DNA of 64,000 nucleotides from Phaseolus vulgaris (GCF_000499845.2 NC_023759.2:17774272-17838271), one strand, 5' to 3'; shown: positions 22,343 through 34,279, counted from the stretch's first letter. Numbers and translations: made by a program. Notes: generated from the letters alone by a model not told the origin.

Positions 22343-23249
22343 ACTTCATATTTTTCAAACTTCAATAAATAAATATAATTAAATCTATTTATAAGCAAAT
22401 AATTAAAAACTATATAGTTTTAATATATTTTATAACTAAAAGAAAGTGTAACTTTACATTACAAATAAGTTTTCTAAAGTTTCAAAAATTCAACAAAATT
22501 TTAAAAACTTAGCAAAATAACCTTGGATAATAAGTATTTCAACAACTAATCTTGGATAATAAGGATTTCAACAGTATTTGAATATTTCTTACGATTGATG
22601 CTAGTTGGTTAAAATAATTCATAGTTTTTTTTACAAGTTCATACTTCCAAAAATCTGACTTATTTTGTTTTAACTTTTGATTTACGTATATTTTATGTGC
22701 AATTTTGGTTTTAGTTATAACGGTTTATATTTAATTCTCATAATTTTGATTTTTTTTAAATTAAAGCTTTTATTTTAAAATGCATATAATAATTAGTTCA
22801 ATGTGAAAGTGAGAAGTAATAAAGTTAATTTCTCCTTGCAATATGTTCTTATGATCTTTAGCCAAAAACACACATGGATTTGAAGCCCACATCTGACAGA
22901 GAATGAAATTATTTAAGATATATAAAGAAGTGATAAACACTAGTTGTTGCTGAGCTAGGTAAAAGTGGCTTGGGCCCAAGTTAGGGTAGTAAGGTGATGG
23001 AAGAAGCAATATTGGAGTAAGAAGAAGATAATGCCTATTTAGTGTTTCTTCTCCTTAGTTATAATAGACATAAGTGTGGCTAAATTGTGATTCCTTGATA
23101 GAACTGTTGTCATCGACCATTGAGCCTGTGCCGAAGAGCAGTGTGTCTACGGTGGAAGAGAGAAGTCAGGAGGATCGTTTGAGATTGTGGAAAATGGGGT
23201 TGAAGGTTATTTCAAACCGCAAGTCATTTTACGAAAATTTTACAAGTCA

Positions 23250-23383
23250 TGGTATTTTACTAAGGTTCCTAAACCAATGGTATTCTATGGAGGTTTTGAA
23301 ACCCCTGGTAATTTACGGAGGTTTTGATACCCATGATATTTTACGAAGGTTTTGATACCCATGATATTTTACGAAAATTCTAA
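23250..23383. repeat. Tandem repeat, 28-bp unit, about five copies
   Basis: The units are variants of TGRTATTTTACGAAGG followed by TTTTGATACCCA. The two copies nearest the right end are almost identical. Probably the opposite subterminal array of the CACTA remnant. Confidence 0.75.
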
Positions 23384-23540
23384 AAGACTTTTCCTAATAT
23401 TCTAAAAACCCCAGGGAACACGTTTCCCAGTGGTGGTTTAGCATGTGAAAATGCTACCTTGGGTAAATGACTAAATAGAGGTTTAAACCCTGGATAATGT
23501 AAAAATAAATCCTCGTTAAAACCATTTTTTTCTTGTAGTG

Positions 23541-23612
23541 CCTTAAGGAACATATAGAAATTTCCTTGTGAAAGAGTCACACGAAGGAGGTCTCATCGAC
23601 CATGTTGGAGTT
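23541..23612 (+). pseudogene. Gypsy integrase zinc-binding region, first part
   Basis: Translating 23541-23612 gives PxGTYRNFLVKESHEGGLID and then HVGV, which matches the minus-strand copy at 63560-63474 (GTYRRLLIKESHEGGLMGHF). It is cut at GAGTT by element A; the frame continues at 29741 with DKNSRSFKRKI. The CACTA remnant abuts its left side. Confidence 0.85.
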
Positions 23613-25733
23613 TGATACAACCCAATTAGTCAAGGAGATAACCAAGGACACGACAGACACTTCACAATTAAGTCAGTCATCTCAACATCGAAGACAAGGC
23701 CCCACCAAATTTCAGAAGGACCTCAGCAGGAGAAGAACTAGACATAGGCTAGAGGATCATATGTTCTTTCTTTTGATCTTTTTAAAAGACATGTTTATAT
23801 AAATAAATTGGGCTCACTTTGGTGGTCCAAATAAAAGAATAAACTAGAGTAGGCTGTGATTAATAATTTGAGTATGGTGTGCTTAGTAATTTGGGCTTGT
23901 GCCAAGCCCACCTTTCATTAAAAGTGCTTCTAAGTTTAGGGTTTCTTTAACCTACCTTCTAGAAGGATTCTCAAAAATAACACCTCTACTCCTCTATCTT
24001 ATCTCCGAGACACTTTCTCCTATAAATACAGTGTCTTGCCTCATGTATTACACATATTGAATTTGAATATAGTAAAGAAACTCTGCAAGAGTGTTTAGTG
24101 AGACTAGTGTTCTCCTATTCTTGGGTTTTATCTTGAGTGTGCATCACCTCAAGTGGCGACTCTTTCACTACTCATCTTGGAGTACCTTCTTCTCCAAGTG
24201 GTGTGACAACCCCTCTTCTTCCATAAGCTTCCTTGATTCATTCCTCTTTTTATCTTTTTTTTTGCACCACCATTCCCTTTCTTCTTTATGTTGTTATGCT
24301 TGTCTTTTATTTTGGTTTTCACTTGTCATTTTTCATCTTATGTTCTTTTCATTTCCGCAAGTTACCTTCATCATCATAATCACCTTATTTGTGTTTTTAT
24401 CTTTGCCCTCTAGAAGTGAACCTTCACACTTACTTAACCACTTGGTTAAGTTCGTGTCCACTAGCCATATAGAGAATGATTCTTGACATTCTTAGGAATC
24501 ACCTTGAGCTGGACATTGTTTAGGCACTTTTCTTAGAGTTGGATCAATGTTCTAAGACAAGAACTCACCAAAAACTAGTACCAAATCCCAAACTCATTTG
24601 GATGTTCCACATATTGTCAAATTGAACCAAAAGAAAAGGAGGAAAGGCAAAAACACTAATTAACAACACAAAACAGCAAGGTACTGAATCAAAATGCTGG
24701 AATTGAAGAAGAAAGGATGAAGAACAGCCAAGAACACAAATGAACCATAGCTACACAATAACAAGCTGAAATTGCCGAACCAAAACAACTAGGAAACAAG
24801 CTAAGACAAGGAAATTAACAAGAGAAGAAAGGAAGGAGAAGAGATTGCTCATGAAGATGGAAGAAATGTTGGATGATCACGCCACTAGAAGTATGGATGC
24901 TCCTAGATGAGTGTGCAAGCCGCCACTTGAGGAAACCATGATCCTTCAAGATAAGACTAGAGAAGAAGGCTCAAACGCTCTCCAATGCTCACTCCAATTT
25001 TGAGTATAGTTTCTTTAGATAAATTCAAATCTGAAATTTACAAAGAGAGCACCTCTATTTATAGCCTAAGGTGCTGAAATGTAAGCTACACAAATTCAAA
25101 AACTCCCCCCTAAAAGCTTCTAGAATTGGCGCCTAAAACAAAGCATGAGGAAGGTGTGACCTCTTCCTTCACTTTGGCACCTCCTATTCTACTCCTACAC
25201 CTATCTACTAACACACCCCCCTAAGACTCCTAACTAAAGACTAAAAGATGCTTTAACAATAGAGGTTTCTAATGTTTCCCTCTAAGCACCTTCAATAATA
25301 TTCTTTATTATTTAATACTTGGCCTTGTCCTTCATAGGATGGACTTGGGTTTGGGCTTGGGCTTTGGGCTTGGGCCTCTCTTTATTTTATGTCTTCTTTT
25401 AATTTTGAGAAGACTAGAAGGAAGAACTTCAAGTGTGATGGTGAATTGCCTCTTCCTTCATTAATAAAAACCTCCTTTACTTGACTCTCATCACTTGTCA
25501 TTTTTCATCTTATGTTCTTTTCATTTCCGCAAGTTACCTTCATCATCATAATCACCTTATTTGTGTTTTTATCTTTGCCTCTAGAAGTGAACCTTCACAC
25601 TTACTTAACCACTTGGTTAAGTTCATGTCCAGTGGGGATCTTCTTTAGGTTTTCACCTTAAATTGTTAATGTCTAAAAGCTTAATCAAAAGAGTAATTTA
25701 TAAAATGTGAAATCTTAAAATCAACTCACATCA
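23613..25733 (+). repeat. Element A 5' LTR, rearranged
   Basis: Alpha LTR sequence runs 23613-24464, then a foreign LTR (24477-25493), then alpha sequence again from 25494 to 25733. The alpha segment 24322-24464 is repeated at 25494-25636. TATA-like CTATAAATAC lies near 24011. Confidence 0.85.
24477..25493 (-). mobile_element. Beta-related LTR inside element A's 5' LTR
   Basis: It starts TGATTCTTGACATT and ends TTGACTCTCATCA. It is a diverged relative of element B's LTRs (shared blocks TAGGCAC, GTTGGATCAA, GAAGACTAGAAGGAAGAACTTC, CCTCTTCCT near the end), pointing left. There is no 5-bp target duplication; instead alpha LTR sequence of about 143 bp is duplicated on both sides and a 12-bp filler precedes it. 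Confidence 0.8.
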
Positions 25734-26694
25734 TGTGGTATTCAGAGCATGGTTTTTAAAATTGTGCTTATTTTTTCTGAGTTGATTTCTTCCTTTAAAT
25801 TCCTGCACATTTCAATTCTTGCTTTCATCTTCAAGCAATTTCAATTTCTTCTTTAAAAAATTTTCATTTACCATTCCGCATTTTTATTCATTAAGCACTT
25901 TAAATTCTGCTTTTGAATTTTTTTTGTCAATTTTTTTTCCTTACATCTTTTGCTTGAGTCTTATGTTTTTAGTGTAATAGGAGTCTTAAATCCATTCTAC
26001 TTATTTTGATTTTAATTGTGAAAAGCTAAAAACAAATTAGAAGTTGTTTGAGTAATGGTTGATTTAATTCCAAACATAGAATACAAGTGCTCATATGAAT
26101 TGAATCTCAACCCAATATCTTTTTCGAAAGTTGACAGGCGAACTAAAATATGCATGAAAAAGAAAGAAAGGATATGGAAATTTTGAATCCATAAAACAAA
26201 AACAACAACAAAATGAGCGCATTCACATTTCAACTTTCACATTGCAAATTACTAAAGAGGATTCTAAGTATATGGCAAATTGTTTTCATACTTGTGGAAT
26301 TTGTTCCTTTTTGCTTTCACAATTTCTAAGGAAATTAAACCTTCATAATTAAAGTTTATGTTGTCTCTGAGTCTTTCTAAGTGCTTTTCTTATTTGTCTT
26401 CTCTAAGTTTTGTAATTATCTTACTTCCATTTTGGTTTAGCTTTCTTTCTTTCAACTTTTCTTGCTTGTATTTAAAATTTTCTTAAAGTTTTGTTGAGTT
26501 TCTTTGGTGAGCAATTGAAAAGAGCTTTGACATCTTTTACTTGAAGTGTTGCTACCAAGTGTGGACCGTTTTAGAGTGCAAATCTTTCTTGAGTGAATTA
26601 AAAAATTCTCCCCTTTACTAAATAGCCGAGTGATATGAGTGAGTGGATTAAATTGTGATTTTCATTAATTGTTTGTTTTCTTTTATGCACAATC

Positions 26695-28782
26695 ATGGCT
26701 CATTTATCTTCGCGGGAGTCTTCAAAGCCACAATCTCCTCAAAAACCACATCTTATGAGGGAGTTTGCAGATGCCAAGAGAAGCTTAGCCCACAAAGAAG
26801 AGGAAATGAGACAACTAGTGAAAAGGATGCAAAGATTAGTAGAGACTCAAGAGAGACAAGCTAGAGAAAGGTGATGGGAGCCTAGAAGAGCTACTAGACA
26901 TTACATGCACTATGGAAGTCAAGAAGAAGATTGGAGAGTGCAAAATTTTGAAGAGAGGCGCTATCAATACCAACATCAACAAAAGAATTTCATTCCGTTT
27001 GTAAAATTACCTAGTTTTAATGGGGATAATGACCTAAACATTTATCTAGGATGAGAAGCTAAAGTATAACAAATGTTTAATGTGTATGAGGTCGAAGAGG
27101 ACCAAAAGGTTAAGTTAGTTTCCCTAGAATTTGAGGATTATGCAATGCAATGGTGGCATCAAATTGTAATCGACATTGGGCTAAACAAGAGGCCATCCAT
27201 GGTCTCTTGGGACAATTTCAAGTTATACATGCACGCACAATTTTTCCTCCTCACTATAGGAAGGAAATCTTGTTGAAGCTCCAACGGCTTCATCAAGGAC
27301 CTATGAGTTTAGATGAATACTTCAAAGATTTAGAACTAACTTTGACTAAGATTTATATGCATAAAAATGAAGAGTCAAAGACTGCTAGATTTGTGAGTGG
27401 ATTAAGAAGAGAAATTCAAAATGTTGTAGAACTTTATGAGTATAAATCTTTAGAAATATTAGTTCACCTAGCCATCAAGGTTGAATCATAACTTTCAAAG
27501 AAAACATTTTTCAAACATACTCATAATGAAGGCTTTTACAACTCATCTTGGAAGGATAAAAATAAATTTCCAAAACAAGATAATCCTTCCACTTTCTCTA
27601 AAGAATCCACCCTACAAACTTCTAAGGACAATCTGTCTCCTTCTAGGACAAAATCGCCAACCAAAACCTCAAATAAAAAATGTTTTAAATGATTAGGTTT
27701 TTGGTCATATATCAGCAAATTGCCCTAAAAAATAACCATGATGGTAAAAGGGGGATAGGAGTAAATGACAATAGTGTTCAATCTTCAAGGTCTAACTCCC
27801 CTACCCCTTAAAAAATCCCTATTGGAAATTAATGTGAGATACCTTGTGAAGATGACTTATTGGTTGTAAGATGAATGTTGAGAACCATTCCAAAAGCTTT
27901 GGATGAAACACAAAGAGAAAATATTTTCCACACTCGCTGCCTTATCAACAAGAAGTTATGTTCCATGATAAGAGATGTGGGTAGTTGTCCTAATGCGGCA
28001 TGTACAATAGTAGTGGAGAAGCTTGGATTACTCACTATCTCTCATACAAAGCCCTATAAACTACAATGGCTTAGTGAAGAAGGTGAAATCATGGTTAATA
28101 AACAAGTCCTCATAACTTTTGCTATAGAAAAGTATAAAGATGAGGTTTTATGTGATGTTGTGTCAATGGAAGCAACACATATTCTATTAGGAAGGCCTTG
28201 GCAATATGATAAACAAGTTTTACATGATGGCCATACCAATAAAATTTCTTTCAACTTCCAAGAGCTTAAGGTTACCTTAAAACCCCTTTCTCCCAAAGAA
28301 GTTAATGAGGACCAAATAAAAATGAAAACCAAAAGAGAAAATGAAAAAGGAAAGGAAAGTAAAGCAGGTCTCATCATTTCATCTCATGCAATAAAAACAA
28401 TAATGTGGACCCAAACAAAACTAATTGCGTCTTTTAGGTATACTTCTTATTCTCTTTTTCATTACTAAGCCATTCTAAATACTTGACATCTTTGATAAAG
28501 AAGTTTAGGCATGATCTTCGAAAACCTCCTAAAGGTTCTCACCTTCTAAGAGGATTTTCACAAACAAATCATTTCTTCCCTAAACATTCCCTACAAACAT
28601 GGCCTGTATCTAGAATTCACCCATATGAACTCCCCAAGCTTCCTGAACATAAGTTTGCTTCACATCCTAAACCTAGAAATATTTCTATCTTCTTTGTGAA
28701 CAAACTAACTATGTTATTTATAGGAGTTCTAAATTCAAGGTCAAATTTCTTCCAACTTGGGGGGCATGATCAACCCAATTAG
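26695..28782 (+). pseudogene. Element A Gag-protease ORF, multiple stops
   Basis: ATG at 26695 (MAHLSSRESSKPQSPQ), then a Glu/Lys/Arg helical stretch, then the Gag domain (FVKLPSFNGDNDLNIYLG, MQWWHQIVIDIGLNKRP). The knuckle reads C-F-K-stop-L-G-F-G-H-I-S-A-N-C near 27680, so the second zinc Cys codon has become TGA. The protease (27875-28468) has MIRDVGSCPN (Asp-Val-Gly) and ILLGRPWQYDKQ. The tail 28483-28782 (SHLLRGFSQTNHFFPKH, LFIGVLNSRSNFFQLGG) crosses the polypurine tract and stops 16 bases into the 3' LTR. It parallels the element B tail. Confidence 0.85.
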
Positions 28783-29735
28783 TCAAGGAGATAACCAAGT
28801 ACACAACAAACACTTCACACTTAAGTCAGTCATCTTAACATCCAAGACAAGGCCCCACCAAATTTCAGAAGGACCTCAACAGAAGAAGAATTGGACATAG
28901 GCCAGAGCATCATATGTTCTTTCTTCTGGTCTTTTTAAAAGACAAGTTTATGTAAATAAATTTGGCTCACTTTGGGGGTTCAAATAGAAGAATAAACTAG
29001 AGTAGGGTGTGCTTAGTAATTTGAGTAGGGTGTGCTTTGTAATTTGAGTAGGTTGTGCTTAGTAATTTGGGCTTGTGCCAAGCCCACCTTTCATGACAAG
29101 GGTTTCTAGGTTTAGGGTTTCTTTGACCTACCTTCTAGAAGTCTTTTCACAAACGACACCCCTACCCCTCTATCTTGTTTTCCAAGACACTCTCCTATAA
29201 ATAGAGTGACCTTCCTCATGTATTACACATATTGAATTTGAATACAGTAAAGAAACTCTGCAGGAATGTTTAGTGAGACTAATGTTCTCCTATTTTTGGG
29301 TCTTATCTTGAGTGTGCATCACCTCAAACGACGACTCTTTCACCAGTCATATTGGAGTACCTTCTTCTCCAAGTGACGTGACAACCCCTCTTCTTCCATA
29401 AGCTTCCTTCATTCGTTCCTCTTTTTATCTTCTTTTTGCACCACCATTCCCTTTCCTCTTTATGTTGTTACGCTTGTCTTTTATTTTGGTTTTCACTTGT
29501 CATTTTTCATCTTATGCTCTTTTGATTTCGTCAAGTTACCTTCATCATCATAATCACCTTATTTGTGTTTTTCTCTTTGCCTTGTAGAAGTGAACCTTCA
29601 CACTTACTTAACCACTTGGTTAAGTTCGTGTCCAATAGGATCTTCATTGTGTTCTCACCTTAAATTGTTAATCTCAAAAAGCTTAATCAAAAGTGAAACC
29701 TCTAAAATGTGCCAATATAAAATCAATTCACATCA
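28767..29735 (+). repeat. Element A 3' LTR
   Basis: TGATCAACCC to AATTCACATCA, 969 bp. It carries three tandem copies of a 24-bp block (AATTTGAGTAGGGTGTGCTT) at about 28998-29070, where the 5' LTR has two, and a TATA-like CTATAAATAGAG near 29195. Confidence 0.9.
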
Positions 29736-29740
29736 GAGTT

Positions 29741-30752
29741 GATAAAAACTCTCGATCTTTTAAAAGAAAAATTCGTTTGGTCCATATGAGAAAAGATGTT
29801 CAAAGACATTGTCATATATGTATTTCATGTTTAAAAGTTAAGTCTAAGACAATACCTCATGGAATTTATACTCCTTTACTTATTGCTTGTGCCCCACGAG
29901 AAAATGTCAGTATGGATTTTATCTTAGGGCTTCCTAGGACACAAAGAGGTTTTGATTCCATCTTTGTGGTAGTGGATAGATATAGAAAAATGGCTTATTT
30001 TATACCCTGCCATAAAGTAGATTATGCTAACAACATCTCTAAACTCTTCCTTAGAGAAGTGGTCTAACTTCATGGACTACATAAGACTATAGTTTCAGAC
30101 AGAGATCTAAAATTTATTAGTCATTTATAGAGAACTCTCTGGGAAAGACTAGGAACTAAACTGAATTTTTTAAGCTCTAGTCATCCTCAGACTGATGAAC
30201 AAACATAGGTAGTCAATAGGTCTCTATTAACTATGCTTAGGTCAGTCATGAAAGGAAATCATAAATTTAGGGATGAGTACCTTCCCCATATAGAGTTTGC
30301 ATAAAAGAAAGTGGTCCATAAGACTGCTAATATTTCTTCATTTGAAGTTCTAGATGGTTTTAATCCTCATACTCATTTATATTTGTTACCCTTATCTAAT
30401 CCACATGAATTTGTGCATAAGGAAGGGGTAACAAAAGCCAAATTTATTAAGAAATTACATGAGAGGATTAGAACTTAGATACATAGGAAAACTGAGAAAT
30501 ACAATTAGACATAATAATAAGGGGAAGAGAGATAGTTTTTATTGAGGGAGACTAGGTTTGACTTCACCTAAGAAATTTTCTTACTCAGAGGAAGTCTACT
30601 TAGTCCCCTGGGAGATGCTGCTTTTCAGATCATCAAAAGAATAAATAATAATGCATATCAGTTAGATTTGTTTGAAAAATATGGAGTACATGCTACTTTC
30701 AATGTCATTGATCTAACACCTTTTGTGTGTAGCATAGATGATGAGGCATAAA
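29741..30752 (+). pseudogene. Gypsy integrase, second part, and pol C-terminus
   Basis: It continues the zinc region (HCHICISCLKVKSK) into the DDE core: [16 protein letters not shown] (first Asp), VSDRDLKF (second Asp), then HPQTDEQT followed by TAG exactly where the catalytic Glu should be (HPQTDGQTE in the family). Further on: EYLPHIEFA and YGVHATFNVIDLTPF. At least six stops. No chromodomain is recognisable at the C-terminus. Confidence 0.88.
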
Positions 30753-30940
30753 TTATTGATTTGAGGACAATAAAGGACCTCAACAAAGGAGGGGATGAAT
30801 GAAGAGCCCTCAACAAAGGGAGGGGATGAATGAAGAGCCCTCAACAAAGGACCAACCACTAAGGAAATGGCTAGAAGAATTCAAGAAGAATGGGACACAA
30901 CTACTCAAAACAGAGACATTCTTTTATACATGTTTGAAGG
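30753..30940 (+). other. 3' untranslated region with polypurine repeats
   Basis: A 31-bp block CTCAACAAAGGAGGGGATGA... is repeated twice, with a partial third copy, at about 30780-30858. The GGAGGGGATGA core is a plausible polypurine tract for the adjoining 3' LTR. Confidence 0.55.
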
Positions 30941-31445
30941 AGCCATAACCTAGTGGTATAACCTAAAATAGGATTTAAAATTTCTTGTGCAAAAGTAGTA
31001 TAAATTTTTGGCTTGTATTTGACCTTAAATAAACTAGGGTTAAGGTTAGGATGCTAAAACCTACCTAGGGTACAATTGGACTCGATTACAACCCACATCA
31101 TACCCTAGGTTGGTCATTATACCTAAATTAGTCACATGGAACAGACACCTTCACACTTGCCTTGTGACTTAGAATAGGCGCCACTTTTGAATGTTTTATT
31201 TTCAAATTTTCCCACCCGTTCTTTGTAACCTTGGTCGGTCCCTTCTACTATAAATGAAGGTTCTTGGCAATGGAAAATTCAGATCATTGAATATAGAGTT
31301 ATGCATCCCATATTGTAAGCAAAGTTCTCCTTGTATCCTCTCTCTAGGGTAGACACCTCTTTGATCACTCTCTCAAATTCTTCAAGTGATTAGACCTAAC
31401 CTATCACTATCCACACTCCTCACAACACTCCTAAGAGCCAAGGGT
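30941..31445 (+). mobile_element. Gamma-family LTR, 3' end truncated
   Basis: It aligns with 8844-9434 from AGCCATAACCTAGTGG to CTAAGAGCCAAGGG, then homology stops and the last ~70 bases are missing. It follows pol and a polypurine tract, so it is the 3' LTR of the gamma element. It may be the partner of the LTR at 8844, but it differs at roughly one base in seven by eye, so it could belong to another copy. Confidence 0.75.
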
Positions 31446-32170
31446 AGAACCACCTTACCGATTCATGTTTAAAGTGAGTGGATTGATTTAGTTCTCTCCA
31501 ATACCAATATTTGGATTCCAAAATATTCCTCCAAAATTATATTTTCTCAAGTGCATATCTCCATTTCTATTTTGCAAGTAATGTCTCATTGAAAAGTTGT
31601 ATGTCTTTTATGCCTAATCCTCCTAATTCTTTGAGCTTACGAATTATTGCTCAATTCACTTAAACTATATTGTTTCCCATTGTTCCTAATCCCCCACAAA
31701 AATCATCTATGAATTTTACTAATTTCTATCAACACTATATTTTATGTTTTGAAAAAGGATATAAAGAAGAGAGGTAGAGTTAAAATTACATACTTAATCA
31801 AGAAAACATTACCAGCAAAGGTTAGATGCCTACCTTTTCAACGCATTAACCTTCTTTTCATTTTTTCAATCATTGTATCCCAAATCCCAATTTTTATTAG
31901 ATTTCTCCAAATTGAAATTCCTAGATATGTGAAAAGTTTTAACATTATTGTATAACTCAAAATGGTAGAATATGTGTTCAGTTGAGTATAATTGACCTTA
32001 ATCCCACCTAACTTATTTTTAAAGAAATTAAAATTAACTTTGGGACTATATGAAATTTCAAAACATCTTAAGACAACGTTCAAGAATAAAATATTTTGTA
32101 ATTTTCTTCACAAATGAAGAAAATATCATCAACACATTATTGAAGCATATTTATTAAGAAGATCATTTCT
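31446..32170 (-). pseudogene. LINE reverse transcriptase C-terminal fragment
   Basis: On the minus strand, right to left: the YADD position reads C-V-D-D then IFFICEEN (about 32140), then RCFEISYSPKVNFNFFKNKL, FTYLGISIWRNLIKIG, MIEKMKRRL, then GLGIKDIQLFNETLLAKWRW near 31640. This is the L1-type RT thumb and following region. It abuts the truncated gamma LTR. Stops are frequent. The family is related to but distinct from the LINE at 50-54.8 kb. Confidence 0.82.
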
Positions 32171-32657
32171 CCATTCACTTTGTGGGTTTTCAGTTATTTT
32201 ATTACCTTGCTCTACCTTTATCCACATTCTAGTGAGAACTCCTTTGAATGTGATAAATTCAAAACGTCTACAATTTTTGTTGAGCTTTCATGATATCAAT
32301 ACCTCTTGAATGATTCACCATCATTAAAAGATTTTTTTTCTTTTCAGATTCCCTAAAGTTAATTAGAAAATGAAAGAAGAAATATGCTTCTTCATTTCTA
32401 GTTCTTCCTGATATCCGGTCCATCATATCAAATAGAACGTGAATATGTGTAAAAAGTGTTCATTGGCACATTAGTGCCAAACTTGTTCCAAACTTGAACG
32501 CATATGTTTATTACTTATAAATTGGTACATACATACATTGAGTAATTATGTGTCAAATTTTATAAAATATTAAAAACATTAGAATCATAATTAAATTATT
32601 CAAATTTATATTTTTAAACAAATATTACATCAAATTTATATATATGATACTAACTCA
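32171..32657. other. AT-rich stretch, possibly more LINE remnant
   Basis: I see no motif I can name. It continues from the LINE fragment on the minus strand but is too decayed to read. Confidence 0.35.
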
Positions 32658-33026
32658 CACTACAAGAAAATCATTAAATAAAAATCAATTTTAGAGATAA
32701 AAAATAATTAGTTGTTATATTAACTAAATTAGATACTATTTTAGAGACTAAAAAAGTTATTGATTTCTAAATTAGTTTCTATTATTGATAAATAGTTTTT
32801 AAATTGGTGTTGGATTAGCTACAAGGTTTTTGCTACCAAATTTATAATCTAAATAATTGGTAGTTATAAGTGTGGTAGCTAATTAGATACCAATTTAGAA
32901 ACTATTTATCAATAATAAAAACTAATTTAGAAACCAATAATTTTTTTAGTCTCCAAACTAGTCAATATAACAACTAATTATTTTTAATCTCTAAAATTAG
33001 TTTCTATTTAATAATTTTATATAGTG
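32658..33026. mobile_element. Foldback MITE with CACTA-like ends
   Basis: Left end CACTACAAGAAAATCATTAA; right end (reverse complement) CACTATATAAAATTATTAAAT. The inverted repeat extends over most of the 369 bp (for example AATTTTAGAGATAAAAAATAA on the left, mirrored on the right). It is noncoding and related to 21411-21859. The flanking trinucleotides (TCA, TAA) do not match, so the duplication is unproven. Confidence 0.8.
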
Positions 33027-34270
33027 TAAAGTTAATACAATATCATTCATACATATATCAAGCACACTCCTTGTCTCACCAAATGTCCCAAGAAATAAAA
33101 TAAAATTATTTAGTACTCAACAACTTTTAGAAAACATTATTGAGTACAAATATTTAGGACTAACTAATACCTTCCATATCTAACATGAAATACCTTATCC
33201 TCAAATTGTACATATGAAAATTCACTAATTTCATGGTCCTAATTTGATCCATATGGTATCCAATATATATTAAGGTAGCTCCCACACATTCATTCACAAA
33301 TAAGTGGCGTAAACCTTAATAAACTATCATTTGATACATTCATCCATATGATTCAAACAATTAGTAAAACTTGAATAATATATATATATATATATAGTTA
33401 ATAAATCTATACTTACTCTGTGATCACACAAAATAGTGTAACCTACTAGTAACTTCTATCTAACAAAGCATAAAATTAATATCCATTCACCTCTAAAACC
33501 ACACATATATCCATCAAAACCTCAGAAGGTATACTTTAAATACACGATCATAGTAAATATTCTCATTACACTCCAACTAAACATTTATTCAACCCACTCT
33601 ACAACACTTCATTATTGGACATAATCAATATTGAGCAATGTCTTCGCATTTAAGCAATGTTCTATAGCAGAACTCATTTTACTTTATTTGGTCTCCTTGC
33701 TTGAGTTGTTTGCCTCACTAAAGTTATATTATCCTACTTGTTTAGTTATATTTCCTCATTCAAGCTATATATATTCAAGAAATTTTGAGAATAATATTGT
33801 TTAAGTAAGTATTTCTCGCTTGAATATGGATTTTTGTCACAACAACATGATCAAAATTACAATTTATTCTATCAAGTACTTTACCAAATCATCTTTTTTC
33901 AAATATGAAGCTAATTTAAGTTAGATTGATTCCAACACCTTATCAATTAAATATTTTTATTTCTATTTTAATAAAACAACCCAAGACCTTTCAAACCAAA
34001 ATCACAACCCCCTAAATTATGACATTACATGGAAAATCAATCCAACCTAAATTTTAATAACTAAAAACAAGTTTAGACCTAAGTAGTACCTAGCTCTTAC
34101 ATAATTTGGAAAACAACATTTCAACATTCTACTTGTGTAAAACTTCAAATTTAAAAGTCTAGCCTAAATTTAATATCATGAACACAATACCAAATGAAAT
34201 TTAAGTGGATATAAATAACCCTATCTTCTCAAAATAATAAACCATTCAACAAATTAAATTTTTATCAATT
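33027..34270. other. AT-rich intergenic DNA
   Basis: No ORF, RNA gene or repeat family is recognised. A short TA run lies at about 33380-33397. Confidence 0.5.
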
Positions 34271-34279
34271 TGTTACCAC

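Larger units (their letters stand above)
21878..23540. mobile_element. CACTA-type transposon remnant (one end only)
   Basis: The right end reads TTTCTTGTAGTG, the inverse of the CACTACAAGAAA terminus. The left terminus is missing, and retroelement pol from RNase H to integrase is missing too, so a deletion took both. Subterminal arrays typical of CACTA elements are present at 21917-22342 and 23250-23383. I see no transposase in between; 22343-23249 is AT-rich with no convincing ORF. Confidence 0.65.
23613..29735 (+). mobile_element. Element A: gag-protease-only Ty3/gypsy retrotransposon, alpha family
   Basis: LTRs at 23613-25733 and 28767-29735. Exact 5-bp duplications GAGTT lie at 23608-23612 and 29736-29740, inside the integrase gene of the gamma element. 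The internal 3.03 kb has a primer-binding-site-like TGGTATTCAGAGC at 25736, gag-protease, and a polypurine tract (ACTTGGGGGGCA) just before the 3' LTR. There is no pol downstream of protease. Same architecture as element B, but older (more stops, a rearranged 5' LTR). Confidence 0.92.

Noticed and set aside
8844..31445. Treating the two plus-strand gamma LTRs as one element's pair
   Set aside because: They differ substantially by eye and two different gag-like starts (10761 and 18288) lie between them; one or two elements cannot be decided without alignment.
32655..33029. Target duplication for the second MITE
   Set aside because: The flanking trinucleotides TCA and TAA do not match, so none was claimed.
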